From Ryuthela nishihirai (lineage: Eukaryota; Arthropoda; Arachnida; Araneae; Heptathelidae), in contig JAWZYU010000034.1 of assembly GCA_038380435.1 (NCBI GenBank), positions 36,456,901 to 36,520,900 on the forward strand: DNA of 64,000 nt, written 5' to 3'. Under the pieces are notes generated by a model, which saw nothing but the letters and a program-made list of their open reading frames with translations, was not told where the DNA came from and ran no database searches. Below are positions 10,401 to 25,400 of this stretch, piece after piece; position 1 is the stretch's first letter, and each line of letters begins with the position of its first letter. The translations under genes were made by a program, and so were the position numbers.

Positions 10401-13400
10401 ATGCCTTGCACTCAGGTATACTAACCACTAGACCAGGTAGGACCTTATAAAGACTTAAATCTTTATTAAGGTAGTATTTAAAGAATATAAACATTTTATC
10501 TATAGATATGCTAAACAGAGTGGCTTTTTCTTATACTCAACAAAAAATACCAATAGTTACATAATAAAAAAATAAAGGTCACGTTATGATTTTAATTTAT
10601 GAACTCTGAAGTATATAAAAAAATTCATAAAATTTCAGTTTTTTAATTAATTAGGCTGAACATAAATCTGAAAATTTATAATTGGTATGAGTTTATTTAT
10701 TTCTGTGTTGTTTCTATGTTTGGGAAAGCTATTTCCTAGTGGTGCCAGGTTAAACCAAAGTTTAGTTTGATAATATAGTCAGCCAGTAGTTGCTGAAATA
10801 GCTGTGCAAGACCTTATTTAAAGATTGGTTTTATAATTATACTGTAAATGTGTTAGGGATGTAAATAAATTATCCTGTATATGTAAAAATAATCAATCAG
10901 TGCCAACATTACTTCAATAACATTCATTTTAAATATGTATGCCTGATTTTGTTTATGCCTGATCTATCTGTTTACACCCGATAGACGTATCCTCTCATAT
11001 ACAGTGTATCAGGCATATATCTATACAGTGTATCAGGCATAAACAGATAGAGCATGTAATCGAACACTATACATGATCTATGTAAAGCATTGTACTTGTA
11101 CGTAATTTTTGTTAATTAATAATTTTAACAATTCAGGTGGATCAGAAACTTTTAAAGATAAACAAGATTTTTTCAACCATGAAGTTAGAAAGTATCACCA
11201 AAAGCATTTTCATGATAAGCTGCAGCTAAAAATACAGAGAGATAAGTTTTTGGAATCAGTAAGTGACGATGAATGTTTTTCTTAATATCAGTCGGCATTT
11301 AATTAATTTTTAATTTTACTGCATCCTCTATTACTCACCCCTCTTCCCTCCTATATTACTCGCACAAAAATATTATAAAGTACAATTATAAATTCAAATA
11401 CCATACATTTTTGTATCACGTATATTTTGCTTCCCCAATTTAGTGCCTAGGTAATAATATGCACACTTTATGAAAGGAAAGTTTTTACCAATGGCAGCAA
11501 CCTGTCGACTACAAAACAAGGTAAAGTCAATGTAAACTAACTCTACATATATGCAAAAAACTTCAATGTAGCATCATTATGACAATGCAAGAATGGTGGA
11601 TCTTTACATTATTTAGTCCCAGCTGGTGGCTATTATTTTCAAATTTTCTGAAAAAGTAAGGTGCACATCTTACACAGGTGTCTGTGTGTGTGTCATGGTG
11701 GTGGTGGGGACACAGATTCTTACTTTGTCACATGTAATTACATATGCTGCAGACTAAACTGCACTGAATGTCATGTTGAACTAGATGACATAAATTTTGC
11801 TCTTTAGTACAGGAAATCAACTAGTCCCTTAATTACCTTCACCCTTACTTAGGTGAAATCCAGGTTCACATGTTGTTATACCCATACCAACATATGCCTC
11901 AGACTTGCTGCACCAAGTGATGTGTAGAAAGGTGTCCAACAATTCAAGCATGAAAGTAGTATATGGATGACAGTTTATTTACATTTATATACAATTATGT
12001 GCTGGGGATGTGCTTGATTCTGTGGGCCTTTGCTGCTTTGCTACTGCAAGCTTTTATACAATGAGGTGGAAAATGGCACTTCACAGATTCTCTTTACAGA
12101 CCTCAAACTCTGCAAAAGGATATTCAATCCTTGCCTACAACCTGGTTCACACAGAACTGAACCTGGTTCACTTAGAACCAAACTCTCTCCTTAAGGGTTT
12201 TGTTTTTGAGCAAGAGCGGCGTCCCTTGATGCATGTCCTTCCAGTTTGACAGTGACCCCCAGACTGTTATTCATCATTGCTGCACTTGTCTCCTGCACTA
12301 GCTTGAATTACACTCGCACCCAAGGCTAGTCATAAATAATCGTAAAGGTGCTTTCCATCCTGTGAGCATATGCAAGTCAAACAGCTCATGAATCACATCC
12401 CCACATCAGCACTTCCAAAAATATGCTTAATACAGATATATATTTACAACAACAAAAATACAAGAATGAATAAAAATAAATAAATTAGAGGGACATGACA
12501 GTGTGGTACACAAAAATGTACAGTATATGTCAAAAAAAATTAGTCTCTGTTAAAAAAAAGTTACAATATCAACTTTCTGTGAAATTATAAATCCAAGCTT
12601 TTTATAGCTTAATTCTCAATCTGAAAAATTAGTAAATGTTGAGGTAATTGAGTCAGAATATAGGTCCTGGTAGCATTTCACTTTGTCTTGTAGTTCTAAT
12701 AGGATAGATTATCTGTTGTTTTGTGGATTTCAAAAAGTTGTTGATAGCTGGCTGTTAAATTTAGTGCCTTATATATAAATATATTTTAAAGAAGTACAAT
12801 TATAGTTAATGATGATAAATCTATGTAAAAAACAATTCAGTAATCTTATCAAGTTTACTATAAAACTGTAATATATCACTTACTGTTGTCCAGTTTTGGT
12901 CTGATCACTGTCAGCCATCTTCTGTTGTAATTACTGGGCAACAGACCTTGCACAATGCATTTTGAGGGCTTTCTTCTTACCTCCTTCAAGTATCTTCTTC
13001 TCCTGACTGCATCAGCGAAGTTATATCTGTATCACTGCACTTTCACTCCAGGGCCATATGGTGGTGGTGGGGGGGGGGGGTGTCTTGCTTGAGGGTCTGG
13101 TGTAAGTGCTTTCTTGCTTCTTGGGAGTATAAAATCTTCTTTATAAAACTGTTTCATCAGTAGTTTCCAAGTGTGTGTGTGTAGGGGGAGGGGTACTATG
13201 TCATCATTACAGACTTCTGTTTTGGTGTATCACTAGCTGTTCTGCCTGACTTCCTGAAGTTTGTAGGTTTTCCTTCTTGCCATTCTTGTTGCCTTAAAAA
13301 TTCACATCACTTTCTGTAGTAGAACCCAAGTTTAAAACATTTTTTGTTTTCCCACTTGATTGGGGGGAAGATGTTAAGGGATCCATTGAATTTCAAGAGG

Positions 13401-16400
13401 GAATTTGCTAGTAATATTAGACTCTGAGCTTTTTGCACAGGTTAGCCAGTAAACTTAGCTATCCTACCTCTATAGGTATTTGGTTCACACCCTCTGTGTT
13501 TTTCTCAGAATCTTCCTAAAATTTTACAAGAAAAAACCATTTTAATTATGCTGAAATTTAAAGAAATACATTACAATAATTATATCAAGGTACCAGAGAG
13601 TAACTACAGTAAGTGAGGTCTTACTCTATGTGATACCAAAAAAAAAAAAGGCAAGTGTTAAACTTTTTAAAGATATTAAATTAAGAGTGGAAACACTAAA
13701 TTTACAGTACTGCATTTAGTGGTCAGTGGGCCTCTACATGCCAGAGCCTAGGAAGCCTGTGTATTTATTTCATACTGGTTGAAACTAATGCAAATGTATT
13801 CATATTATAAACATATATTTCTAGTGCAATAACTTAAAGAAACATTCTATACAAATTCAGGAAAAAAATTTAATAATAATATACTTTTTTTACCTCGATA
13901 TTTCAGCATTTTTATAAAAAGAAATTCACAATTTTGCATGGTCTTGCCTCTCTATGTATTTAATATTAAATAATGAAATAACATCAGTAGGTGATTATGA
14001 TTAGCAAAATATTAGCCTTGTCTGTTTCTTTAAACCTGCCATGTTTTAATGACCTGGTTATATACATTCCTTTCCATATGGTCAGTCTTGCAGGCTGCAG
14101 TTTCTGTGCAGCAGATTCTTGACACTACCATTTATTTCAATTTATTTCAGATATATGAAATGAAAGCTTTAGTTTGAAATTTTGGCTATATTCTATACTA
14201 TTGGGTCACTATTTTGTCATTCCGTCCAATTTCTTAAGCTAGGGGTGTAAATTACAATTAGTAAATCTAATTGGAATTTACTAATTTGAATTAAAGTTAC
14301 CTAAAGGAATAAAAAATTGCATATATTAAATTATAACATTTTTATGTATTTCTGTTCCTAATGATTAATTGTACTATTTTTATATTTTCAATAGTCATTC
14401 AAGATTACTAAAAATTTTAATACAAGTTATTGGTGCAAAAATTTTGAAATTCATTTCATTGGTGAAGAAGGTGAGTAGTGCTTACAAAATAATCATAACT
14501 CTTTTTCAAAACTTACAAAACTCTGTATTAGTTACGAAAAACAAAATTGCAACTGAATTAATTTCATTAAGAGTTAAAATTATGAATAACTAATGTTAGA
14601 AGAATAGTTAACTCAAAGTTCAATAACTTTGAACAAAGATTTTATTAAAGCATATATAGCACTAAGTATATAAGGAAAAGCTAGCCCTAAAGTATGCAGA
14701 TAGCAAGAAAAATCCATAGCTAGAGGAATAACACATAAATGTGTAAGCTATAGGAATAACAATGGTGTACAAAGCAAACCAGTAGTAGCAGGTAAATCTG
14801 GCATGATGAAACACTCTTAATGGCTAGTTAGGAGAAAAGTTAGCCTTCAAAACTATGACAGCAAAAAAAAGTCATGTTACAGAGCATTATTCCTCAATCT
14901 ACTATACTTATAATATACCATCCAGAATAAGTGAACTCTCATAAGGTAGTTGTATTGGGTTGTTTTTACCTTTGACGACATTTTCTGCACACAATGAGCT
15001 AAATGGCCAGGTTATAAGGACCTCAAGGCTTAGAGAAGGTTGGGGTATGGGACCCACTGGACAGCTATTAGGAGACAGATGGTAGACTCTCAAGGCCATC
15101 CAGCATGTTCTTTAATGTGCACAGGGTATGGCTCTTCTGCATGCATACCTGGCCATTTAGCCCACTGTATGCAAAAAAAGTGCCATTCAGAGGTAAAACA
15201 ACAGAGCCATCTAGTTTTCAACTAGTTTTATATAGGACAATTTTTTCATTTCTACAAAGAGGGCAGTAGAAAATAATGCTTGGTAAAAGGGTGGCATTGG
15301 GCTCAAATAGTTTGGGACCAGCTGATCAAAATATAGAGTGCTATTTTCAAATATTGAAGAATCCAATAGACAAGTAGAGACCATGCCTTTGTAATAGCTG
15401 TGGAAGATGAAAGGGAACAATAGAGCATCACACAGGGCTCCCTACAATTCATTAGTGTCTGATGCAGATTTTGGGTGCCAGTAGATCAGACATAGTAGTC
15501 CGTTGTCATGGCCACCTCAGTCATGTGATTTGATGCTAATGAACTTTTATCTTGTGCTCTATCTCAAATTCAGTCACTAAATAACTGAAATGTGTTGCAC
15601 CACTGATGTCACCATGCAAAGAAACATTACATGATGCCAAGCTTCTATAATAGCTTGGGATAGGAAACATCCTTTCAGATCTCCTACTGTGGCATATAAA
15701 CTGACAGGCTCCTGTCAGACCTCTGTGGCAAGCAGCTGCTTGAGGGGGTATTTATTTTTATTTATTTTAACAATAGTTGATTTTTCTGTTATTTCAGGCT
15801 GTATTTTTTCTGTTTGGTGAAATTGTTCAGGCTGTGTCTATCAGATTCATCATAACTGTGTACAGTTAATAACTTCAGTGGGAATTTAGAAGAAAAGCAA
15901 ATTTTTCTTGGTGCTAAATATTGTTTAAGGTTCCTGTTAAATTCCTTTTAAGGCAATCCAAAGTAAACTTGCATAGAAAGCAATTTTTTTTTTAGATTTA
16001 TTAACCAGTTGTAATACATATTAATACGAATATTTTTGTTGCTTTAAGATTACACTTAAGATATATATATTTTCATTGAAGAGGATCTATATATTTTCTT
16101 TTATCCTTTTTTCAGGATTGGATTGGGGTGGTTTGAGGAGAGAGTGGTTTGAACTAATTTGTTCAGCTTTATTTGATCCTGAAAATTTACTCTTCCATAC
16201 ATTTAAGAATGACAGACAAGGTCTTGTAAGTATATTAACATAGCAAATTGTTACCATTATATTAATATAAATATCAATTAATGGTACATACTGATGTAAA
16301 CAAAATGTTTCTTGAATAGCAACTGGAAATATATTAAAAGTGAGTTATCAATGTGGTGATAAAATTATGATTCTCTCTGAAGGTTTTGCTGTTAAATCAT

Positions 16401-19400
16401 GTCATAATAATATTTGCTTACAAAAATAATTAATCAGCCCTTCAACATGACAAGTTTCATAGCCTGAATTTTTTTTACAGAAATTTCCCCTTGCAAATTG
16501 GTTACATGAAAACCTAATGCAAAGTGAATCAAATTTTTTCATAAAAATTAATGTACCTTTTATTTATTACAGTAAATGAAATTTCCAGGACAAAGAAGCA
16601 CCCTAACTGTATTCATATTTAAAATAAGTATTGATTACAATTATAAAATTAAAATCAATTTAACATTTAAAAAAATTTACTACAGTAGGAAGTTTTTACC
16701 TTAATATTAGGGTAACTTTCAACATGATATTTACAGAAGGAGACTTGGAATTGCTGATATGGTAGATGAGCCATTAAATATATCAAAATCACTGTTTTCA
16801 GTGTTTGAGTCCTTAAATATAAGAACAAGCTGTTTGGGTCATGACTAGGGCTTTCAACTGGAATAGACATAAATGCTGATTCTATGAATAATCCAGAGGA
16901 ATGGATGCTTCCATACTGTGGTCTTTGAGACACAGCGGTAAGACTTCACAATTTCATTACCATGAATATCAAAATGGCAAATCTTTATGTAATGCTTTAT
17001 GTGGAGTGTTACTCTGCTAGGTTAAATGATAAATACAGCAATACTTTTGGTTTTTACAGTGGTATAGAATTTTAATTCAATTATATTAATTATACTAAAT
17101 CTTAATAAATATGAGATAGTGGTTAATTCACAGTGTTGATTTAAAATTATTAAGATTTTCTCTATATCACTGTAATTGTTGGAAAAGCTGAGATAATTAG
17201 AAGGAAATACTATCTAGGGATTTACCTTGTTTTTTTTTCTTGCGATGATATCCAATGGGTAGATGAGTCTATTGTCATGTGGTGAGTAGTTCAGTCCATA
17301 TATAAGTTCACATATGTTCTTGTTTTTTTGTTGTTCCTTGTAGGAATGCTGGTTGTAGTTTGACATCAATTTGGTACACACGTTAATTAATGCATTTTTA
17401 GATTTCTAACTTATGTCCCAACTTTTCTGGAAGTGTGAATACTATATTTCAATACATAATTGCTACGTGTTTCATATTGTTGCTCCAATGCATCATCAGG
17501 CAAATTAGGTGGCTGTGGCAGGCACAGATGTTGGCGTGTTGCAGCCAGTGTTTGTTTATGTTAGGCTCAGAGGGCATAGTGTGGAGGGGTCGGTGGTAGT
17601 ACATGTGGTGCCCTCTATTTTGGGATTGGGGAGGGTAGAATTTTAAGGTTGGGGGTATAAGATTTTAAAGTTTAGTTTTATTGATTGATTTTTATTGAGA
17701 TGGTGCTTCGGACTTTTATGTGCCTATAAAAGTCCAAAGCACCATCTCAAAATTAATTAGAAATGACTGCGACCAACAAATGCCTTCAGGTGGCATTTAT
17801 GTCATCCATATTGAGAAACCCACATGAAGAACTCCAGCAAAAAAATAAATATCTGGGAAAAAAAGCTTCAGACAATTCTCAACCCAACTGGCAGGATACG
17901 AGGAAGATTATGAAAAAGCTAATCTAAAGATAGCCCAACTCAATCTGCCATCACATACAACTTGACACCAAAATTCAATGATGCAAAAATACTATCCCCC
18001 CCCCCCATGAAATTTCAACTAAATTTTGCCAAAAATCCTTGTAATATACTTATATACTTAAACAGAAACAAAATATGTAATAACCCCACCACCGCATGCA
18101 TGGAAAATATTCTTTAATAAATACCCACACATTAAATTAAGCAACTTCCCACTCCGTTTCCCACATTTCCTACACTCATAAATAAACACTACATAAAATT
18201 TCCCACAATTAGGTATAAATAAATCCCCCAAAAATAAAACTAAACTTTAAAATTCTATACCCCAACCTTAAATTCTACCCTCCCTGACCCCTCATGTACT
18301 ACCACCCACCCCTCCACACTATGTACTCCAAGACTAACGTAAACAAACACCTGCCACAAACCAACTATTTCACCTGATGATACATTGGAACAACAATGCG
18401 AAACACATAGTGATTACATATTGAAATATAGTATTTGCACTTCCAGAAAAGTTCGGACATAAGCTGGTAATCTAAAAATTCATTAATTAACAGTGCACCA
18501 AATCGATATCAAACTACCACCAGCATTCCCACAAAGAACAACAACAAAAAAAACATGTGACTTATATCTGGACTGAACTACCCACCACAGAACAACAGAC
18601 CCATCTATCCATCGGATATCATCGCAAGAAAAAAAAAACTAAGGTAAATTCCTAGATAGTATTTCCATCTAATTGTCTCAGCTTTTCCAAACATTACAGT
18701 GATATAGAGAAAATTTGAATAATCTTAATAAATATATTGTAAACTTTTCTGAGGGAACTGAGTAGTGTGACTGTGGGGAAATGGAATGAAATGTGTGAAA
18801 ATGTTTGCCTAGTTCAAAGCTGTCAGCCATAAGAATGAACTGAGTGCTCCCAGCCAACAGTACTAAAGTGGGCCTGGATTATAATGTATTAAAAGCACTG
18901 TAGTGAATCATCATTGAGTGGATTGTGTTGTAGTGTGGGAAGAATGGAGAATAAAGGAAGACTGTCTTGGATTTACAATTTGGCAATCCTAAGTATTCAT
19001 TGTAGCTGAAACACTCTTGTTTAAAATAAGTATTAACAAGAATATCTGCAGTTCCTATTCCACAGTTTCATCTATTTTAACATACTCTGCTTTCCATTTC
19101 AATTTCTTTGGAAAGCCATTGACAAAAAGAAGATTCAAACCAACTAACCAAAATATTGCTTTGCCAGAATTAATGCATGTGTATGTAGCTAATAAATTTG
19201 TGAAAATGCAAATGTGTTTGAATTATTTAAAAAATATTAAAATTTTCACATTTAACAGTTTGGAAACAAATGAATATTCACAATCATTCACATTTTTGCA
19301 TTTAAATTGATGAATTTAATATATTTTAAACCTACACTCTACTATAGTTTCAGTTTGATATGTCGTCTACCATAAATAATTAGTATCCTTTGAACTAAGT

Positions 19401-22400
19401 GGTTCTAAGCAGGTGTCTAGCTGATCTGTTCCTAAAACCAATCCTGATTACAAACAGTAACTGGAATGAAATGTGAATAAACTGCAGACCTTATTAGAAA
19501 CATTAAAGCCAAGTTACTTATTAATTTATTGTTCATATATTTTTCATTTCTCCATACTCTGCCTTTAGAAGAAAACAGTATAGTCATTAGATGGAATGTT
19601 AAGCCATAGTCCTATCTGTAAAAGATCCAAATATTCAAGAGAAAGAACCTTTCATGTTAAAATAATTCTGTACCTCTTCCTGTTTGTTTTTGGAAGTAAT
19701 TCATAACAAGAAGTAATTACAAGTAATTCATAGCAAGAAGTAAATTAAAAAAAAAAATCCCCTCTAGCAGCTGCTTGCTGCAGAGGTCTGACAGGAGCCT
19801 GTCAGTTTATACGCCATAGTAGGTCTGTAAGGATAACAGGACTTAGGTAGAAATACAAGACAAACATCCATGCCTTGCCCGGGGCTCGAACCAATGTTCC
19901 TTAGATCAGTAGCCTAGCACACTAATCATTCAGATTAACTCAATAACATGCTATAAAATTATTAAAATGGCAAAGTTAAAAATGCACCCCATAGAGTAGG
20001 ATATCTAAGTTCTGTAAAACTAATCTTTCGATAATGTATTTTTGCTGTCCCTTGGCCCAGTGGTTAGTGTACTGGGCTACTGATCAAAGAGACCCGAGTT
20101 CAAGCCCTGGATATGGCATGGCTATTTCTTGCTTTGTGTTTGTTTTCTTTTTGCTGAGATCTTACCATCCTCTCAGTAGCTGAGTGATTAGTTCTCTTGG
20201 CTGCTGCTAAAAGTACCCCAAAACACGGAAAGTACCCCAAAACACGGATTTGGGGCGGGGGTGGCTCAGTCGGTAGCGTGCCAGGCTTGTAACTGTAGTT
20301 CCCAGGTTCGAGTCCCAGCTGGGGCAGCATTGAGATTTATCTCTGCAAAATTCCCCACCCTGCCCACGGTCAGTAGGGGACACAGATGGGCTTGGAAAGG
20401 CCACCGTCTGTCAGATGGGACGTTAAGCCGTGGCCCCGTGTGTGGGAGAGCCATACCCTGTGCATGTTAAAGAACACGCTGGATGGCCTTGACGGGAGGC
20501 TACCATCTGTCTCCCAACAGCTGTTCCAGTGGGTCCCCCTCCCCCAACCTTCTCTGAGCCTTCGGGGTCCATGTGACCTGGCCATTTAGCCCGTGGTGTG
20601 CAAAAAAGTGCCACTCAGAGGTAAAACAACCCAAACATCCTCTCAGAGCTTCTCTATGGCATATCAAACTGACAGGCTCCTTCAGATTTCTGTAGCAAGC
20701 AGCTACTTGATGAGGGTATTTATTTATTGTATTTAATGTATTTTCTGTTATTCTTCCTACTTTTTACTTTATAAGCATCTTCTTTGCATTTAACATGTTT
20801 TCTAATTAGTTTCCATCCATTTTTACGTACCTTCCTATTGGTTTTCACTTCTTATTTGTCACTTGGGACATCAAACTCAGTTTGTGTTTGTCAAAAATGT
20901 TGTTCCAGCATATTTACTCAATCCATGTTTGATTCATAATGAATGTACTGAATGAAAAGCTGTGATGTGGAGAGTATCATAGGCTGTAAATCATCTCTCC
21001 CTATACTTCCTTTCTCCCCTAAAGAAGTGGGGGCGGGGGTGGCTCAGTCGGTAGCGCGCCAGGCTCGTAATCTGTAGTTCCCAGGTTCAAGTCCCAGCTG
21101 GGTCAGCATTGAGATTTATCTCCGCAAAATTCCCCCGCCATGCCCACGGTCAGTAGGGGACACCGATGGGCTTGGAAAGGCCGCCGTCCATCGGATGGGA
21201 CGTTAAGCCATGGCCCCATGTGCGGGAGAGCCATACCCTGTGCATGTTAAAGAACACGCTGGATGGCCTTGACGGGAGGCTACCATCTGTCTCCCAACAG
21301 CTGTTCCAGTGGGTCCCCTCCCCCAACCTTCTCTGAGCCTTCGGGGTCCATGTGACCTGGCCATTTAGCCCATGGTGTGCAAAAAAGTGCTGCTCAGAGG
21401 TAAAACAACCCAACCTAAAGAAGTGAAAATACACAAATAGTAGTTCCACTATATCATCCGAATGTGAGAGCTGAGCGTAATGGGCTTATGATGTAGGGAG
21501 TATCATAGCAAAATTGTGGCTTTTTCTTAAAAGTGGAGGTGAGCTCATGGGGTTGATCACAATGAGTTATAAATTAAAGCTTATAATGTAGGGAATGTCA
21601 TGGGCTATCTCAAATTTATGTTCTTTTTCTCCTCAAAAAGGTGAAAGAAATTTAATAGGGGCCAATTTTAACAAGATTTATATCAAATGAAAGTTTAAGA
21701 TGTGCAGAGTAGCATAGGGAATGAAATAATTTCCTCCTCCAAAGCAGGGGAAAGATAGGTATTTCTAGTGACATGTCTTGTGAAGCTGTTACTAAAAAGG
21801 AAAAAATGATATACATAGGTTTTTTTTTATTTTCCATTATGTACCATAAAAAGTAAAAAAGTTAAAACATATTGATGATCAACATTTACTGAATTTAACT
21901 GTAAAGAAAGAAACATCAAAGGCCTCAATTAGAATAATAGTTAGGGAGCTAGCAAAGTTTTCCTGCTGGAACTTGTTCCAGCAGGAAAACTTTGTGTTGT
22001 GTTAGCTCATCTGAGGCAGTGGTCAGCAGTGCTTTGGTCTTAGTAGAACTTGTGCATGTACAAGAAGGCCTGTAGAAACTAGGCAGAGTTTCTAGGGCCC
22101 TTCTACGTCCTATATGTTGGGGGAAAAAATAGGGCACCAAAATTAGTTTCTCTCCTATAGAAAAATTTTGCCAGTGCCCCCATCTACTCTTTACTTAATA
22201 CAGAGGGTGTTCAAAAAGTTCTTGACATATGTCTGTAAATTTGCACTCATTCCTCTGAAGTTAATGAGAAGTGACTTATTTGAAAGCTTGCCTAAACTTG
22301 TCATTATATGTTAAAAACAAAGGCCATATCATCATTTCTCTTCTTCACTGGCAATGCTTAAAGTTTGGTCTGCAAAATCTGTGCATTTTTGCTAAGGAGC

Positions 22401-25400
22401 TTACTACAAACAGAAAGATGGGGTCTGAGTGGCTCAGTCAGTTGCATGCCTGGCTCATAATGCAGTTCCCAGGTTCGATTCCCACCTGGACCAGTGTTGA
22501 GATTTATTTCCAAAACTCCTCACCCTGCCCTCAGTCAGTAGAGGACACTGATGAGCTTGGAAAGGCTGTCATCTGTCAGATGGGATATTAAGCTGTGGCC
22601 CCATGTGTGGGAGAGCTATACTCTGTGCACATTAAAGAACATGCTGGATGGCCTTGACAGGTAACTACCATCTGTCTCCCAACTGCTGTCCCAAGTGGGT
22701 CCCCTCCTGCGACTTTCTTTGAGCCCTCGGGGTCCTTGTGATTTGGCCATTTAACCCATCGTGTGCAAAAAAAGTGCCACTCAGAGGTAAAACAACCCAA
22801 CAGGAAAGATTTTACATTTTCAAAAGGATGCAGTTTCGGGACAACACGAATTTTTTTCACGAATTTTTTTCAAATATATGGGTATTGTGCATGTTCATAT
22901 GGCATTGTTACAGGATGATGTACAAATTCAGAGGATGACAGAGCTTCAAAGACCTCCCTCGTGCAGAAAAACTGAAGGAGGCCGTGAAAGAGAGAACCAT
23001 CACTGATGTTCGTGAACTCGTTAAGGAAAACCCACACATCACCATTCATGTAATAAGTTTAGAGGTCAGTGTATCGATTGTCAATGTAGAAATAATTATT
23101 CATCAACATTTAAAGTTCCAAAAGATCTGTGCCAAATGGGTACTCCACAAAAAATGATAGAACAGCAAAAAAAGGGTTAGAGTCGACTTGTGCAAGGAGA
23201 TGCTGGCAGTGTTTGAACCTAGTGGCCCCAAATGGTTAGCAGATATTGTCATAGGTGATGAGTCATATTTTATTACTATACAACTCTCAGAAAGATCGAC
23301 TACTATGTTTGGGTTGTTGAAGATGAATTGCCTCTCCAAATCCTCTGACAAAACTTTCACTCAAGGAAAAGAATGTTCACAATTTTTTTAATTCCCAAGA
23401 AGTGGTAGCTGTGACACTTTACCTGAAAAAATGACTATAAATGGTCAATACTACACCACCATTGTTTTGTCAAAAAGAGTTAAGTAGATGAAGTAGCAGT
23501 AACCAACAACAGGCATGTCAAAGATTCTCCTCCTTCTTCACAATGCCACCGTCCGTCGGATGGGACGTTAAGCCGTGGCCCCGTGTGCGGGAGAGCCATA
23601 CCCTGTGCACGTTAAAGAACACGCTGGATGGCCTAACAGGAGGCTACCATCTGTCTCCCAACAGCTGTTCCAGTGGGTCCCCTCCCCCAATCTTCTCTGA
23701 GCCTTCGGGGTCCTTGTGACCTGGCCATTTAGCCCATGGTGTGCAAAAAAGTGCCGCTCAGAGGTAACACAACCCAACCCAACTCTTCACAATGCCAATG
23801 CTCACAAAACCAGCAAGTTATGGCCTATCTGGAGCAGAAAAAAATCAAACAGCTACCCTATCTTGCATATTCATCTGATTGTGCACCATGCAATTTTTGG
23901 TTATTTCCAAAAATTAAAAAGGAACTTGCTTGCAAAATGCATTCATTTAGAGTTTCTGAGTATTTGCCAACAGGAGTACCACCAAGCATTCCTGAATTGG
24001 CATAGACATCTACAACTTTCCACAGAGACTGGAGTGGAATACTTTGAAGGAGAGTAAAAGTTTCGTTGAGGTAAGTGTAATGGTTTTTGTTTTGCAGATG
24101 CATCTGAAGAACGTTTTGAATGCCCTTCATATTAATATCATAATTGACATATTTTTATTTTTTTTTACGTTTTATGACATATGTAGGATGACAAGTATAT
24201 TTGAGATTTTTCAAATTTTTATTAATTCTACATTCTCTATAATTAACTTTTTCCTTTAGAAATAATTTCTAATGTTGATTCTTTCTTTATCATTTCTGCT
24301 CTATAGGTTCATCCTAATCCTGCTAATAAAAGACCAAGCCATCTAAAATTGAAATATTACGAATTTGCCGGAAGAATAGTAGGAAAGTGCTTATATGAAT
24401 CTGCACTAGGAAGTACTTATCGCCAACTAGTAAAGGCCAAATTCTCTCGCTCTTTCCTTGCCCAACTTATTGGACTTCGTGTGCATTGTAAGGTAGGTAA
24501 TTATTCAACTGAACATAATCTTACTGTTAACAGTCTCAAAATGCAAATTTTTTACCTTTTTTTTTAAATAAATGTAAATTTAAATTAATACGCATTAACT
24601 TTAATATCTCTTTTAAAACATGGAGTAAGCATGCCTGTATTTTTTTTGTCATTGCATGTGTTAAGTCTATTTTCAGCCTTGACTGAATTAATGCTCTTAA
24701 AAAAAGTTTTACTTTAAACAGTAATTTTTTAACTTTGTTTTATTTCTCGTTATTCTATGCCTCTTTTTTGAAAGAATACACAAGTATTATATGTTTTATA
24801 TTTTGGGAAAAGTGTAAAAGAAATAATAAATTAATATCATATTAGTAAAGTATGGAGGAAAAAAAATGGCATAAAATGTAATTATATTTTCAATATTTAA
24901 TAAATACTTTCACTGCTTCAAAACTAAAATGAAAGATTTTGTGATTCTCCTGGAACAGTTATCAAACTTCAAATTATTTCTAAAGATTATTGGATTTTTG
25001 ACAATCTTATCCTGTTCCAAAAACCTGAGGACATAGTTTTTCTCCAGCTCTTTATATGAGATACATAGTTCATCTTTGTTTTTTATTGTATTTTGTGTGA
25101 TAAATAAAAAATATATGCTTTAACTAGATACTCGGTGCATTTTTCCTAAAATAATATTTGTCAGTGCACTTGCTAATCAGAGGTGAAAAAATTAACAGAG
25201 GGTTATGGCGTGAACACCTGTACTCCAGTTGTATTAACTAGTGCATGTACCCACTTATACTGGCTGAAAAAAGCCCTGTTCATATAAATGTACATGAATT
25301 GCTTCCTACATAAAATTTGAGATCACTGCAAAAAAAGTAAAATAGGTTTCTTTCAGAGGTTTCAACTCGGAAAGTTAAATTCATAATGAGTGCTATATTC

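Larger units (their letters stand above)
22201..24129 (+). mobile_element. mariner-like transposon 1, holding two S1 insertions
   Basis: TA at 22199-22200 and 24130-24131. Left end cagagggtgttcaaaaagtt and the complement of the right end tgaagggcattcaaaacgtt match. Minus the two S1 copies and duplications it is about 1.3 kb, the standard mariner size. Confidence 0.85.

Noticed and set aside
12010..12249. Possible exon in the second AREL1 intron
   Set aside because: The flanking exons join in phase and match the family without it. The frame lacks suitable splice sites and known motifs.
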